64,000 nt of DNA from Flavobacteriales bacterium (GCA_018401695.1 JAGYKD010000003.1:248001-312000); one strand, 5' to 3'; positions 8,338 through 17,056 are shown, counted from the first letter of the stretch. Program-made: numbers and translations. The notes: generated from the letters alone by a model not told the origin.

Positions 8338-9045
8338 ATGAAGAAACTTGCCGATACGTTTCACTGTGCAGATTGCAAGGCACGGCACAGGTCGGTATTT
8401 AACCAAATTCCCTTAGATGCGGTAGATGAAGTAGATGTTGGAAAAACCTGCTTTCAGTTTAAGCGGGGGGAAAGCATTTTTTACGAAGGGCATACGCCTC
8501 AAGGGGTGTATTGCATTGAGACGGGCAAAGTAAAGATTTACCGCACCGGTCCTGACGGCAAAGACCAAATTGTGCGTCTGGCGCGAGAGGGAGATATGGT
8601 GGGTTATCGATCCTTGCTTAGCGGAGAAAAATACAGCAGTACCGCTTCGTGTTTGGATGAAACCACTGTCTGCTTTGTTCCAAAAACCCAACTAATGAGC
8701 TTGTTTGCCCAACAAAGTTGTCTTTCCATGCGGTTTATGCAACAGGCTTGTCATGAACTTGGCGAAGCAGGAAAGCTTATTACCAATCTGGCTCAAAAGA
8801 GTGTTCGGGAACGCATGGCCGAGATGCTGCTCATGCTCAAAGAAACCTTTGGTCTTACCGAAGATAACGCCTTAGATGTGCGCCTTTCGCGCGAGGAATT
8901 GTCCACCTTGGCAGGCACTGCAACGGAATCCTGCATAAGGGTGTTGTCTGATTTTCAACAGGAAGGCATGATTCGTTTGGACGGCAAACGGATAGTGCTG
9001 CAAAGCATTCCCCAGTTGGTGCGTACAGGAAGGGTAGAGGAGTAG
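8338..9045 (+). CDS. Crp/Fnr family transcriptional regulator
   Basis: A 235-residue cAMP-receptor-like regulator: cyclic-nucleotide-type beta-roll (about 30-120), dimerisation helix (about 125-150) and winged helix (about 160-225). The recognition helix region reads LAGTATESCIRVLSDF; the Glu and Arg that contact TGA half-sites in Fnr (E-x-x-S-R) are kept, with Ile in place of Ser. The N-terminus has FHCADCKARH, a C-x2-C pair placed like two of the four iron-sulfur cysteines of E. coli FNR, but the cysteine expected six residues further on is Ser. A full [4Fe-4S] oxygen sensor is therefore not evident. It is divergent from ccoI, so it is the likely regulator of the TGA-N6-TCA promoters of the cbb3 genes (inference). 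Confidence 0.88.
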   Translation: MKKLADTFHCADCKARHRSVFNQIPLDAVDEVDVGKTCFQFKRGESIFYEGHTPQGVYCIETGKVKIYRTGPDGKDQIVRLAREGDMVGYRSLLSGEKYSSTASCLDETTVCFVPKTQLMSLFAQQSCLSMRFMQQACHELGEAGKLITNLAQKSVRERMAEMLLMLKETFGLTEDNALDVRLSREELSTLAGTATESCIRVLSDFQQEGMIRLDGKRIVLQSIPQLVRTGRVEE

Positions 9046-9068
9046 CCTGCATTTTTTCATTTCTTTTC

Positions 9069-9112
9069 CTGATTTTAATCATGGTGTATGATTTTTGTCT
9101 TGATTAGCTTTG
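9069..9112 (+). promoter_or_regulatory. Crp/Fnr-type promoter of the second regulator gene
   Basis: The palindrome TGATTTTAATCA (9070-9081, centre 9075.5) is a near match to the Fnr consensus TTGAT-N4-ATCAA. It is followed by an exact -7 element, TAGCTTTG, at 9105-9112. Centre to first base of the -7 element is 29.5 bp, as at the two cbb3 promoters. Transcription would begin only a few bases before the ATG at 9121. Confidence 0.65.
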
Positions 9113-9120
9113 TGCTAAGC

Positions 9121-9750
9121 ATGGCAGAAACCACACAAATACGCAAGTTGCCATTTCATCTTTCGGGCTTTGCTTCTTTGGCCGGCGAAACGGTGCACCG
9201 AAAAATTACGGTGGACCGCCAATGTTGGTCTGGAGTAAAGGAGTTGGAACCCGAATCGGGAGCTGGTTATCGCTTGATTCGTGGGCGGATAGAACTATGC
9301 CACAAAGATGGGGCTTGCCTTTGGTTGGGGCCGGGCGACTTGTTTGGATTTGGTCATTGGCCTTTTATGGCGCCCGATTGGAAGCATGTAGTGGCCCGTT
9401 CTAGTTGCCTAGACTGCCTGGTAGAGGAAGATGTAAAAAGCATAAGCGTGGAAGCGCCTCATTTCGTGTTTAGTGCCATGCAAGAGGTGCTCCGGCAAAT
9501 TGCCGAGGTGGAGAAGCAAGCGGTTATGCTTCAAGGCGTAGTACAAGACGATCAGCTGTTTGCTTTGTTGCAAAGTTTGGCCCGCAAATTTGGGAGAGAT
9601 TCCGAAGGCTTTTTGAATGTGCAAGCCAGTAATCAGGAGTTGGCACAATATATGGGCGTTAGCCTGAGTACGCTAAGGCGTGGATTGCTTAGGTTAGAGC
9701 GAGCCGGCAAGGTATTTAGACGCCGTGGGCGTCTTAAAACCATACGCTGA
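9121..9750 (+). CDS. Crp/Fnr-like regulator with divergent sensor domain
   Basis: About 209 residues from the ATG at 9121; an in-frame ATG at 9088 would add eleven residues but overlaps the promoter. Residues 20-110 resemble a cyclic-nucleotide-type beta-roll (LIRGRIELC, then LGPGDLFGFG) with no conserved nucleotide pocket visible. A long helix follows, then a Crp-type winged helix (NQELAQYMGVSLSTLRRGLLRLERAGKV). The very basic end, FRRRGRLKTIR, is unusual. It follows the first Crp/Fnr gene, carries its own Fnr-like site, and ends three bases before the convergent thiL stop. It may be a secondary regulator in a cascade. What it senses is unknown. Confidence 0.75.
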   Translation: MAETTQIRKLPFHLSGFASLAGETVHRKITVDRQCWSGVKELEPESGAGYRLIRGRIELCHKDGACLWLGPGDLFGFGHWPFMAPDWKHVVARSSCLDCLVEEDVKSISVEAPHFVFSAMQEVLRQIAEVEKQAVMLQGVVQDDQLFALLQSLARKFGRDSEGFLNVQASNQELAQYMGVSLSTLRRGLLRLERAGKVFRRRGRLKTIR

Positions 9751-9753
9751 GCA

Positions 9754-10800
9754 TTAGCTTTCGGTGAAGCCATCCCAGCCTCCTGCTGTAATGGGATGCG
9801 CTTTTCCGCTGCTGTCTACCATATGGTAGTTGTTTTCTTGGTTTGTGGTGAATCCAATAATGTGTAGGTCGGGAATGGATTCCAATGCTTGGGCATGGCT
9901 CACGGGAACCGTAAATAGCAATTCATAATCTTCACCGCCATTTAAGGCCAACATAAAGGGGTCTAATTTCATGGTTTCGGCTAGCTTATATACCTCTTGG
10001 TCAATGGGAATACGCTCTGCATCCAATCGTACCCCAAGCTTGGAAGCTTTAGCCAATCGAAGCAAATCTGAGGCTAAACCATCGGAGACATCGGTCATGG
10101 CACTCACCGGAATGTTGGCTTCCTTTAAATGTCCGAGTACATCGAAGCGTGCTTCAGGCTTAAGTTGTTTTTCCAACAAAAAGGGAAACTCTTCTAAGTC
10201 GGGTTGTACTTCGGGGTTAGCTTTAAACACCTCTTTTTCCCTATCCAGCAGCAAAAAGCCGGCAAATGCAGCGCCCAGGCTTCCACTTACGCATATAATT
10301 TCGTTGGCTTTCGCCGTGTTTTGGCGAATGGCTTTACCGGGCTCAACCTCGCCTATGGCCGTTAAATTCAGGTGTAAATGTTGAAGGGAAGGGGAGGTGT
10401 CTCCGCCCACCAGGTCCACTTTATATATGTTACAAGCCAACAAAACCCCGGCAATGAGTTCTTCGTAAGCTTCTAAGGTAAATTTTGGAGGTAGGGCAAG
10501 GCTTAATAGAATTTGGGTGGGCTTGGCTCCCATGGCGGCAATGTCGCTTAAGTTCACCACCACGGCTTTGTATCCCAAATGCTTAATTGGGCTGTAAGAC
10601 AAGTCAAAATGGACTCCTTCGGTGAGTAAGTCCGTAGTAATGACTTGTTCCATATTTTTTGGTTGAATCAAAGCCGCATCGTCGCCTATACCAAAAATGG
10701 AGGAGGGGTGCTGTAAGTTCACTTTTTCACGAATGAGCTCAATAAGTTTGGCTTCTCCTATTTGACCTAAGGGGGTTTTTTCCGAATTTTCTAGCAACAT
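9754..10800 (-). CDS. thiL: Thiamine-monophosphate kinase
   Basis: A 348-residue enzyme of the AIR-synthase-like superfamily that phosphorylates thiamine monophosphate to the diphosphate cofactor. Family motifs in order are GIGDDAALI near the N-terminus, TTDLLTEGVHFD, NLSDIAAMGA, the metal/ATP region VGGDTS, MTDVSDGLASDL, and GGEDYELLF. Length is usual for ThiL. It stands alone, convergent with the second Crp/Fnr gene (three-base gap) and divergent from the SUF operon. The product would supply cofactor to enzymes such as the E1 dehydrogenase at 53-55 kb. No thiamine riboswitch is visible in the 116 bases upstream. Confidence 0.95.
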   Translation of the reverse strand: MLLENSEKTPLGQIGEAKLIELIREKVNLQHPSSIFGIGDDAALIQPKNMEQVITTDLLTEGVHFDLSYSPIKHLGYKAVVVNLSDIAAMGAKPTQILLSLALPPKFTLEAYEELIAGVLLACNIYKVDLVGGDTSPSLQHLHLNLTAIGEVEPGKAIRQNTAKANEIICVSGSLGAAFAGFLLLDREKEVFKANPEVQPDLEEFPFLLEKQLKPEARFDVLGHLKEANIPVSAMTDVSDGLASDLLRLAKASKLGVRLDAERIPIDQEVYKLAETMKLDPFMLALNGGEDYELLFTVPVSHAQALESIPDLHIIGFTTNQENNYHMVDSSGKAHPITAGGWDGFTES

Positions 10801-10858
10801 AGGGGCAAATATCGTTTGCTTATACCGATTGTGGGTTCTAATTTTGTGGCAAATAAAG

Positions 10859-10881
10859 TTATTTAGAACTTTTCTAAATAA
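10859..10881. promoter_or_regulatory. Perfect 23-bp dyad upstream of the SUF operon
   Basis: TTATTTAGAA (10859-10868), a three-base spacer CTT, then TTCTAAATAA (10872-10881): perfect ten-base inverted arms. It lies 36 bases before the sufA-like start. A weak -7 candidate, TTCTTTTG (10890-10897), would put the dyad over the -33 region, fitting an operator for a dimeric repressor. A Fur/PerR-like or Rrf2/IscR-like protein is the natural suspect for an iron-sulfur operon; this is inference. Confidence 0.6.
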
Positions 10882-10916
10882 GCTTAAACTTCTTTTGGAT
10901 TTATACGTTCAACCTA

Positions 10917-11258
10917 ATGCAACGCTATATGATTACCGTAACCGAAAAAGCAAAGAAGAGATTGAACGAGCTTATGCTTGCCGATTCCTTTGACCCGGCC
11001 TTACACTTTGTGCGTGTGGGTGTTAAGGGTGGAGGTTGTTCTGGTCTTTCCTACCAGTTGGTTTTCGATAAAGAATCTTCAGATCAAGACCAAGTCATTG
11101 AAGACAATGGCATGCGTATCGTAGTGGACAAAAAAAGCCTGTTGTATTTGGCCGGGACCTCCCTGGAGTTTTCGGATGGATTAAACGGCAAAGGTTTTGT
11201 CTTTCATAATCCCAATGCATCGCGCACCTGCGGTTGCGGGGAAAGTTTCTCCCTCTAA
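10917..11258 (+). CDS. sufA: A-type iron-sulfur carrier (SufA/IscA/HesB family)
   Basis: A 113-residue carrier that accepts Fe-S clusters from SufBCD and passes them to target proteins. The three cysteine ligands are present: Cys41 in GGGCSGLSY and Cys105/Cys107 in RTCGCGESFSL at the C-terminus. A start at the second ATG (10929, MITVTEKAKKRL) would give a more typical N-terminus; both are possible. It is the first gene of a seven-gene SUF operon, nine bases before sufB, behind the dyad at 10859-10881. Confidence 0.92.
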   Translation: MQRYMITVTEKAKKRLNELMLADSFDPALHFVRVGVKGGGCSGLSYQLVFDKESSDQDQVIEDNGMRIVVDKKSLLYLAGTSLEFSDGLNGKGFVFHNPNASRTCGCGESFSL

Positions 11259-11267
11259 ACAACTACC

Positions 11268-12713
11268 ATGACCGAACAAGATAAGCTACTTAACGAAGTC
11301 ACCACGAGAGAATACCAATACGGTTGGTCGACCGATTTAGACATGGAAAGCTTGCCACCGGGTCTAAACGAAGACACCGTGCGCTTTATTTCTGCCAAAA
11401 AGGAGGAGCCTGAATGGTTGTTGGAATGGCGCTTAAAGGCTTTTAGGTATTGGCAAACCATGCAAGAACCCCAATGGGCGCATGTATCCTATCCACCGGT
11501 GAACTTTCAAGACATCATATACTATGCTGCGCCTAAAACCAAACCTCAATATGAGTCTTTGGACGAGGTAGACCCCGAATTGCTCGAAACCTTTAATAAA
11601 TTGGGAATTTCCTTAGAGGAGCAAAAGATGCTGGCAGGGGTAGCCGTAGATGCAGTCATTGATTCGGTTTCCGTTAAAACTACCTTTAGAGAAAAGTTGG
11701 CCGAAGTAGGCATTATTTTTTGCTCCATGTCCGAGGCTGTAAAGGAACACCCCGAATTGGTCAAAAAATACCTGGGCTCGGTGGTTCCATACAAGGATAA
11801 CTTCTATGCAGCGCTCAATTCTGCAGTTTTTTCGGATGGCTCTTTTGTATACATTCCAAAAGGCGTGCGCTGTCCCATGGAATTAAGCACCTATTTCCGA
11901 ATCAATGCCATGAATACCGGTCAGTTTGAACGGACTCTAATTGTGGCCGAAGAAGCCTCCTATGTAAGTTATCTTGAAGGTTGCACAGCTCCCATGCGCG
12001 ACGAGAATCAGCTCCACGCAGCCGTTGTAGAATTGGTGGCCATGGAAGATGCAGAAATCAAATACTCTACCGTACAAAATTGGTATCCGGGCGATAAAGA
12101 CGGCAAAGGCGGAATTTACAATTTTGTGACCAAGCGTGGCATTTGCGCAGGTGACCGCTCGCGTATTTCATGGACTCAAGTAGAAACCGGCTCGGCCATT
12201 ACCTGGAAATACCCTTCCGTTATCTTAAAAGGCGACCACTCCGTTGGAGAGTTTTTCTCCGTCGCTGTTACCGGAAACAAACAACAAGCCGATACCGGAA
12301 CCAAAATGGTGCATTTGGGCAGAAACACCAAAAGCACCATCATAAGCAAAGGCATTAGTGCCGGAGAGTCTAACAACAGCTACCGGGGATTGGTAAAAAT
12401 GGCGCCAATGGCCAAAGGAGCGCGTAATTTTTCGCAATGCGACTCTTTGCTGCTCGGAAGCCGTTGCGGTGCCCATACCTTTCCTTATATTGAAGTAGAT
12501 AACGCTACCGGAAAGGTAGAGCACGAAGCTACCACCTCCAAAATTGCCGAAGACCAGATTTTTTATCTGAATCAACGGGGAATTCCTACCGAAAAGGCCG
12601 TTGCACTTATTGTAAACGGTTATTGCCGCGAAGTGCTCGATAAACTGCCCATGGAATTTGCCGTGGAGGCTAGGAAATTGTTGGAAATTTCCTTGGAAGG
12701 ATCGGTAGGATAA
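11268..12713 (+). CDS. sufB: SufB, Fe-S cluster scaffold subunit
   Basis: A 481-residue SufB, the scaffold protein on which Fe-S clusters are built in the SufBC2D complex. The beta-helix core is recognised by [60 protein letters not shown] and the C-terminal [19 protein letters not shown], the SufB/SufD signature. The cysteine in SRCGAH corresponds to a conserved SufB cysteine. Length is typical. It is followed by sufC after 28 bases. Confidence 0.97.
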   Translation: MTEQDKLLNEVTTREYQYGWSTDLDMESLPPGLNEDTVRFISAKKEEPEWLLEWRLKAFRYWQTMQEPQWAHVSYPPVNFQDIIYYAAPKTKPQYESLDEVDPELLETFNKLGISLEEQKMLAGVAVDAVIDSVSVKTTFREKLAEVGIIFCSMSEAVKEHPELVKKYLGSVVPYKDNFYAALNSAVFSDGSFVYIPKGVRCPMELSTYFRINAMNTGQFERTLIVAEEASYVSYLEGCTAPMRDENQLHAAVVELVAMEDAEIKYSTVQNWYPGDKDGKGGIYNFVTKRGICAGDRSRISWTQVETGSAITWKYPSVILKGDHSVGEFFSVAVTGNKQQADTGTKMVHLGRNTKSTIISKGISAGESNNSYRGLVKMAPMAKGARNFSQCDSLLLGSRCGAHTFPYIEVDNATGKVEHEATTSKIAEDQIFYLNQRGIPTEKAVALIVNGYCREVLDKLPMEFAVEARKLLEISLEGSVG

Positions 12714-12741
12714 TTTTTGTTAACGCTAAGAATCGAAATAC

Positions 12742-13506
12742 ATGTTGAACATCAAAAACCTCCATGCCGAAATCGAAGGCAAGGAGATTTTAAAAGGCTT
12801 GAACCTAAACGTCAAGCCCGGAGAAGTGCATGCCATAATGGGGCCAAATGGTTCGGGCAAGTCTACCTTGGCCTCTGTTTTGGCAGGCAAAGAAGCATAT
12901 GAAGTAACTCAAGGCCAAGTGCACTTTAATGGGAAAAATTTGCTGGAAATGGCACCCGAAGAAAGAGCCGGAGACGGTTTGTTTTTGGCCTTCCAGTATC
13001 CTGTAGAAATTCCCGGTGTTTCTATGATGAACTTTTTAAAAACCTCCATTCAGGAAGTGCGCAAATACAGAGGTCAAGACCCTTTGAACGCCAAAGACTT
13101 TCTAAAACTGGTTAAGGAAAGGCAAGCTCTGGTAGAATTGGATAAAAAACTGGCCAATCGTTCCGTAAACGAAGGTTTTTCAGGCGGAGAGAAAAAGCGC
13201 AATGAAGTTTTTCAAATGGCTATGTTGGAACCAACCCTTGCCATTTTGGACGAAACCGATTCCGGGCTAGACATTGACGCCCTGCGCATTGTGGCAGATG
13301 GGGTAAATAAACTCCGCAGCCCAAGCAATGCTTTTGTGGTCATTACCCACTACCAAAGATTGTTGGATTATATCGTGCCCGACGTAGTGCATGTGCTGTA
13401 CCAGGGCAGAATTGTGAAAACAGGCCCCAAAGAGCTGGCCTTAGAATTGGAAGAGAAAGGCTACGACTGGCTAAAACTCTCCGCAACCGAGCAAATTGAA
13501 GGATAA
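12742..13506 (+). CDS. sufC: SufC, ABC-type ATPase of the SUF complex
   Basis: A 254-residue ABC ATPase powering the SufBC2D scaffold. Walker A is GPNGSGKST (about 34-42), the ABC signature is SGGEKKRNE, Walker B is LAILDETDSGLD and the switch histidine lies in VVITHYQRLL. The SGGEKKRNE form and the DETDSGLD motif are specific to SufC rather than to transporter ATPases. There are no membrane segments. It ends two bases before the preferred sufD start. Confidence 0.97.
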   Translation: MLNIKNLHAEIEGKEILKGLNLNVKPGEVHAIMGPNGSGKSTLASVLAGKEAYEVTQGQVHFNGKNLLEMAPEERAGDGLFLAFQYPVEIPGVSMMNFLKTSIQEVRKYRGQDPLNAKDFLKLVKERQALVELDKKLANRSVNEGFSGGEKKRNEVFQMAMLEPTLAILDETDSGLDIDALRIVADGVNKLRSPSNAFVVITHYQRLLDYIVPDVVHVLYQGRIVKTGPKELALELEEKGYDWLKLSATEQIEG

Positions 13507-13507
13507 C

Positions 13508-14743
13508 ATGAGCATTAGCTTTGATACTTGGCTAAACCAAGCCGCTAAAGAAGCAAGCAGCCCTAAGGTTTTAGGGCGGCAATCGGAGGCTTTGCAACGG
13601 GCAAAAGCTTTAGGCAAGCCCACCCTAAAGCAAGAAATTTGGAAATACGCCCCCATTGAGTCCCTGCTTAACGAGTTGCCCTGGTTTCAAGAAGCTCCTT
13701 CCCCAAAACCCGTGCCCGTACCAGGGCATTCGCTTGGTTCTTGGCAATACCAAGATGTTGCATTTTGCCATAAAGACCCTTCCGGATGGTTCGTGGCCTC
13801 ACTGCCTTATATGGCTATGCACCAGCCAGAAATGCTGCATCATTTTTTTGGAGCGGCACCCACCCGAGAAGACGATGTTTTTGCCGAAATAAATACCGGC
13901 CATGCGCAAGCCGGGCTGTTTTTTCATGTGCCCAAAGGCCTGCACCTGAATGCGCCCCTCTCTTGGCTTGATAAGGGCCCCGATTTGAATCCGGTACGCT
14001 GCATTTTCCATTTGGAAGAAGATGCCTCCATGGCCTTGGACTATCGTTTGTTGGAAGGAAATGGATTGCCCGGCTTGCTGAATCATGCTTGGGAAATTCA
14101 TCTGGAGCGTGGTGCTAAACTCAGCCTACGCCGAAAATTGGCTCAAGGAAAGGAGCGGGGTTTGGTGCATCATACCCTCGCCAAGCTCCATACTAAATCT
14201 TGCCTGGAAATGCATACCAGCAGCTTGGATGCGCGGTTTCAACGCTTAAACTACTTCGTAGACCTGTGCGAAGAAGAAGCCCATGCAGCAATTATCGGAC
14301 TTCAAGTTCCGGAGTTTCAACAGCACATCAATACTCGGGTCGATTTAAGGCACTTGGCGCCCAATTGCACCAGCCACCAGGAGTATCGCTCCATTTCCAG
14401 AGGTAAGGCACAAGCGGTATTTTCCGGCAAAATCCTTGTGGCTAGAGATGCACAAAAAACCTTGGCTTACCAACATGCCGCCGGCTTAATTTTAGACGAG
14501 CAGGCTAAAGTATACGCCAAACCGGTTTTGGAAATTTATGCCGACGACGTTAAATGCAGCCATGGTGCTACTACCGGACAACTCGACGAAGAGGCCCTCT
14601 TTTATTTAAGGGCACGGGGCATTTCCGAAGCCCTAGCCCAAAGAATGCTCACCGAAGCTTTTTATGGAAGCGTGTTGGATAAATTACCCCAGGGAAGCCT
14701 AAAAGACGAAATCGAAAACGACCTGCGCAAAAAATGGAGCTAA
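13508..14743 (+). CDS. sufD: SufD, Fe-S cluster assembly subunit
   Basis: About 411 residues from MSISFDTWL; an ATG at 13496 inside sufC would add four residues but is less likely. The N-terminal helical domain is variable and the C-terminal beta-helix carries the SufD signature: DDVKCSHGATTGQLDEEALF, with Cys and His in place for SufB contact. SufD pairs with SufB in the scaffold complex and is needed for iron acquisition in E. coli. It overlaps or abuts sufS. Confidence 0.95.
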   Translation: MSISFDTWLNQAAKEASSPKVLGRQSEALQRAKALGKPTLKQEIWKYAPIESLLNELPWFQEAPSPKPVPVPGHSLGSWQYQDVAFCHKDPSGWFVASLPYMAMHQPEMLHHFFGAAPTREDDVFAEINTGHAQAGLFFHVPKGLHLNAPLSWLDKGPDLNPVRCIFHLEEDASMALDYRLLEGNGLPGLLNHAWEIHLERGAKLSLRRKLAQGKERGLVHHTLAKLHTKSCLEMHTSSLDARFQRLNYFVDLCEEEAHAAIIGLQVPEFQQHINTRVDLRHLAPNCTSHQEYRSISRGKAQAVFSGKILVARDAQKTLAYQHAAGLILDEQAKVYAKPVLEIYADDVKCSHGATTGQLDEEALFYLRARGISEALAQRMLTEAFYGSVLDKLPQGSLKDEIENDLRKKWS

Positions 14744-14745
14744 GC

Positions 14746-16023
14746 ATGAACGCTGAATTACCCGATATCCTATCTTGGCGCAAGGGAAGCTCTGCCCAAC
14801 CTGTAGACTGGGAAAAACTTCGAAACGATTTTCCCATACTACAAAGGCAAGTCAATGGACACCCCTTGGCTTATCTGGACAATGCTGCCTCCGCTCAAAA
14901 ACCCTGGCAGGTAAAGGAAGCCGAACAGGCCCTATACGACCAGTACTATGCTAACGTACACCGGGGAGTGCATACCTTAAGCCAAGAAGGGACCAACGCC
15001 TTCGAAGAGGCCCGCGCTTGGGTGGCTTCATTCATCAACGCTCCCGAAAAGGAGGAGGTGATTTTTACCAAAGGCACCACCGACGGCATCAATTTATTGG
15101 CCTATACCTTTGGCCTGGATTATCTGAAACCGGGCGATGAAATTTTGCTCACCGGCATGGAGCATCATGCCAATATTGTGCCTTGGCAATTGGCTGCCCG
15201 CAGAACCGGTGCAGTCATTAAAGTAGTGCCCGTGCTGGATAACGGCACCTTGGATCTCGAATCCTTTGACAAACTACTTAGCGAAAAAACCAAGCTTTTG
15301 AGCATGGTTTGGGTTTCCAATAGCTTAGGAACCATTAATCCGGTAGATTACATGGTTCCAAAGGCCAAGTCTCTGGGAGTACCGGTGCTGCTCGATGCTG
15401 CTCAGGCAGCGCCACATATGGCCATAGATGTTCAGGCCCTGGATATCGACTTTCTGGTTTTTTCGGCACACAAAGTCATCGGTCCCACGGGTTTTGGAGT
15501 CTTGTACGGCAAGCGCAGCTGGCTCGATATGCTGCCTCCTTTTATGGGAGGTGGTGACATGATTGACCAAGTGCGCTTCGAGGAAACCACCTTTAATGCC
15601 CTGCCCCATAAATTCGAAGCAGGAACTCCACACATTAGCGGTGCCATTGGTTTTTGTGCTGCACTAAAATATTTGGCCCAGATCGGAATGGATAGGGTGG
15701 CGGCAAGAGAACAGGAATTGGGCGAATTGTGCCGCACCAAGCTCCGGGAAGCATTTCCAAAGCTGCGCTTTATTGGCGAAGCAACGGAACGGGTTGCGGT
15801 AGTTAGTTTTCTTTTGGGAGAAGCCCATCCCTACGATGTTGGATTTATCCTCGACAAAGAAGGCGTTGCCGTGCGCACCGGACACCATTGCTGCCAACCT
15901 TTAATGGATCGTTTTCGAGTTCCCGGAACCGTGCGCGCTTCTTTTGCCTTTTACAATACGAAGTCCGAAATTGACCAACTCATAGCTGCCCTTGCCAAAG
16001 CTCAAAAAATGTTGTTGCCATGA
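14746..16023 (+). CDS. sufS: SufS, group II cysteine desulfurase
   Basis: A pyridoxal-phosphate enzyme of about 425 residues that takes sulfur from cysteine for cluster assembly. The PLP lysine is in FSAHKVIGPTGFG (about residue 241), HHANIVPW is the cofactor-contact region, and the active-site cysteine is in VRTGHHCCQPLM (about residue 380), where a second adjacent Cys replaces the usual Ala. The start is uncertain: the ATG at 14734 overlaps the sufD end by ten bases, and the ATG at 14746 begins two bases after it. Both give a longer N-terminus than E. coli SufS. The stop overlaps sufE by four bases (ATGA). Confidence 0.96.
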   Translation: MNAELPDILSWRKGSSAQPVDWEKLRNDFPILQRQVNGHPLAYLDNAASAQKPWQVKEAEQALYDQYYANVHRGVHTLSQEGTNAFEEARAWVASFINAPEKEEVIFTKGTTDGINLLAYTFGLDYLKPGDEILLTGMEHHANIVPWQLAARRTGAVIKVVPVLDNGTLDLESFDKLLSEKTKLLSMVWVSNSLGTINPVDYMVPKAKSLGVPVLLDAAQAAPHMAIDVQALDIDFLVFSAHKVIGPTGFGVLYGKRSWLDMLPPFMGGGDMIDQVRFEETTFNALPHKFEAGTPHISGAIGFCAALKYLAQIGMDRVAAREQELGELCRTKLREAFPKLRFIGEATERVAVVSFLLGEAHPYDVGFILDKEGVAVRTGHHCCQPLMDRFRVPGTVRASFAFYNTKSEIDQLIAALAKAQKMLLP

Positions 16024-16445
16024 GTCACCCCAGCATACAAGAAATTGGAGAAGAAATCGTAGAAGAGTTTTCCTGGTTTAGTTCTTGGGAAGAGAAATAC
16101 GAGCATTTGATTGAAATGGGCAGGCAACTGCCTATCATTGACGCAGCCTACAAAACCAACGAGAGATTGGTCCGCGGCTGTCAGTCCAAGGTTTGGTTGC
16201 ATGCCGAGTCCGAGGACCACAGGGTGGTATTCCGTGCCGACTCCGACGCAATCATTACCAAAGGCATTGTGGCACTTTTGGTGCGCGCATTGAGCCATCA
16301 AACCCCCGAAGACATTGTGCGCAGCGATTTGGGCTTTATAGACACCATTGGACTTAAAGCCCATTTATCGCCCACCCGAAGCAATGGCTTGGTGTCTATG
16401 ATTCATCAAATGAAGCAGTATGCCGGAAATCAATTAAACCATTGA
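16020..16445 (+). CDS. sufE: SufE, sulfur acceptor for SufS
   Basis: A 141-residue SufE-family protein that takes persulfide sulfur from SufS and passes it to SufB. The acceptor cysteine lies in the family motif RLVRGCQSKVWL (about residue 59), followed by the usual FRADSDAIITKGIVALLV. The ATG overlaps the sufS stop, as expected for two proteins that act as a pair. Length is typical. Confidence 0.95.
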   Translation: MSHPSIQEIGEEIVEEFSWFSSWEEKYEHLIEMGRQLPIIDAAYKTNERLVRGCQSKVWLHAESEDHRVVFRADSDAIITKGIVALLVRALSHQTPEDIVRSDLGFIDTIGLKAHLSPTRSNGLVSMIHQMKQYAGNQLNH

Positions 16446-16448
16446 ACC

Positions 16449-16748
16449 ATGCAAGAACAAATCATTGAACGCATCAAAACCGTCTACGACCCCGAAATTC
16501 CGGTGGACGTATACGAATTGGGCTTGATTTACGATATTGAATCCCGGAACCAGGGAAAGGCCGTGCATATTCTAATGACACTCACCAGTCCCAACTGCCC
16601 TGCTGCCGAAGAAATTCCGGCCGAAATCGAACAAAAAGTAAAAGAAATCGAGGGGGTTGAGCAGGTTACCGTGCAAATAACTTTTGATCCGCCCTGGGAC
16701 AAAGACATGATGAGCGAAGAGGCCCAATTGGAATTGGGCTTCTTATAG
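16449..16748 (+). CDS. sufT: SufT-type MIP18/DUF59 family protein
   Basis: A 99-residue MIP18/PaaD-like protein. The family pattern is complete: KTVYDPEIPVDVYELGLIYD near the N-terminus, then MTLTSPNCPAAEEIP with the conserved cysteine, and the hydrophobic beta strand VTVQITFDPPWDKDMMSEEA. SufT supports maturation or repair of Fe-S proteins under high demand. It is the last gene of the SUF operon, three bases after sufE, and is followed by GC-rich element C. Confidence 0.93.
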   Translation: MQEQIIERIKTVYDPEIPVDVYELGLIYDIESRNQGKAVHILMTLTSPNCPAAEEIPAEIEQKVKEIEGVEQVTVQITFDPPWDKDMMSEEAQLELGFL

Positions 16749-16752
16749 TTTT

Positions 16753-16908
16753 GGGGGGCTGAACCGCGCTGCTGCCTGCAAATCCTCGCCCGCAGACCAC
16801 TTGTGGCTAAAGGCTACGGGGTCCCACGAAGCATCGTGGGCCTCCGTTCCTTAAGCCACAAGGGCCTCCGAGCTCCGGGTTTTTCGGCGCATCGCTGCCC
16901 CGGGTTCC
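16753..16908 (+). repeat. GC-rich intergenic stem-loop element C
   Basis: Begins GGGGGGC right after the sufT stop and ends near GCCCCGGG. Nested arms are CTTGTGGCT (16800-16808) with AGCCACAAG (16854-16862), enclosing a second hairpin (about 16816-16848, loop AGCA). A small separate hairpin with arms AGGCTT/AAGCCT (16925-16939) inside ATTCT/AGAAT (16912-16948) follows. Together they could end the SUF transcript. The rest of the 363-base gap to topA is AT-rich and holds the topA promoter. Confidence 0.65.
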
Positions 16909-17056
16909 TTTATTCTTCGGCATTAGGCTTTCTAAGCCTTTCGAGAATAATTTAATATCCTTGTTAGTGGTTTGATTTTCAGACCTTAAACCAGTCCTCG
17001 CCCCGGCATTCATTTTTTTTCCTAAACCATGTCTTGATTTCTTTTTTCTTTCTTTG

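Noticed and set aside
10801-10916. Possible thiamine riboswitch near thiL
   Set aside because: None of the conserved TPP riboswitch blocks is present; the only structure is the SUF-side dyad.
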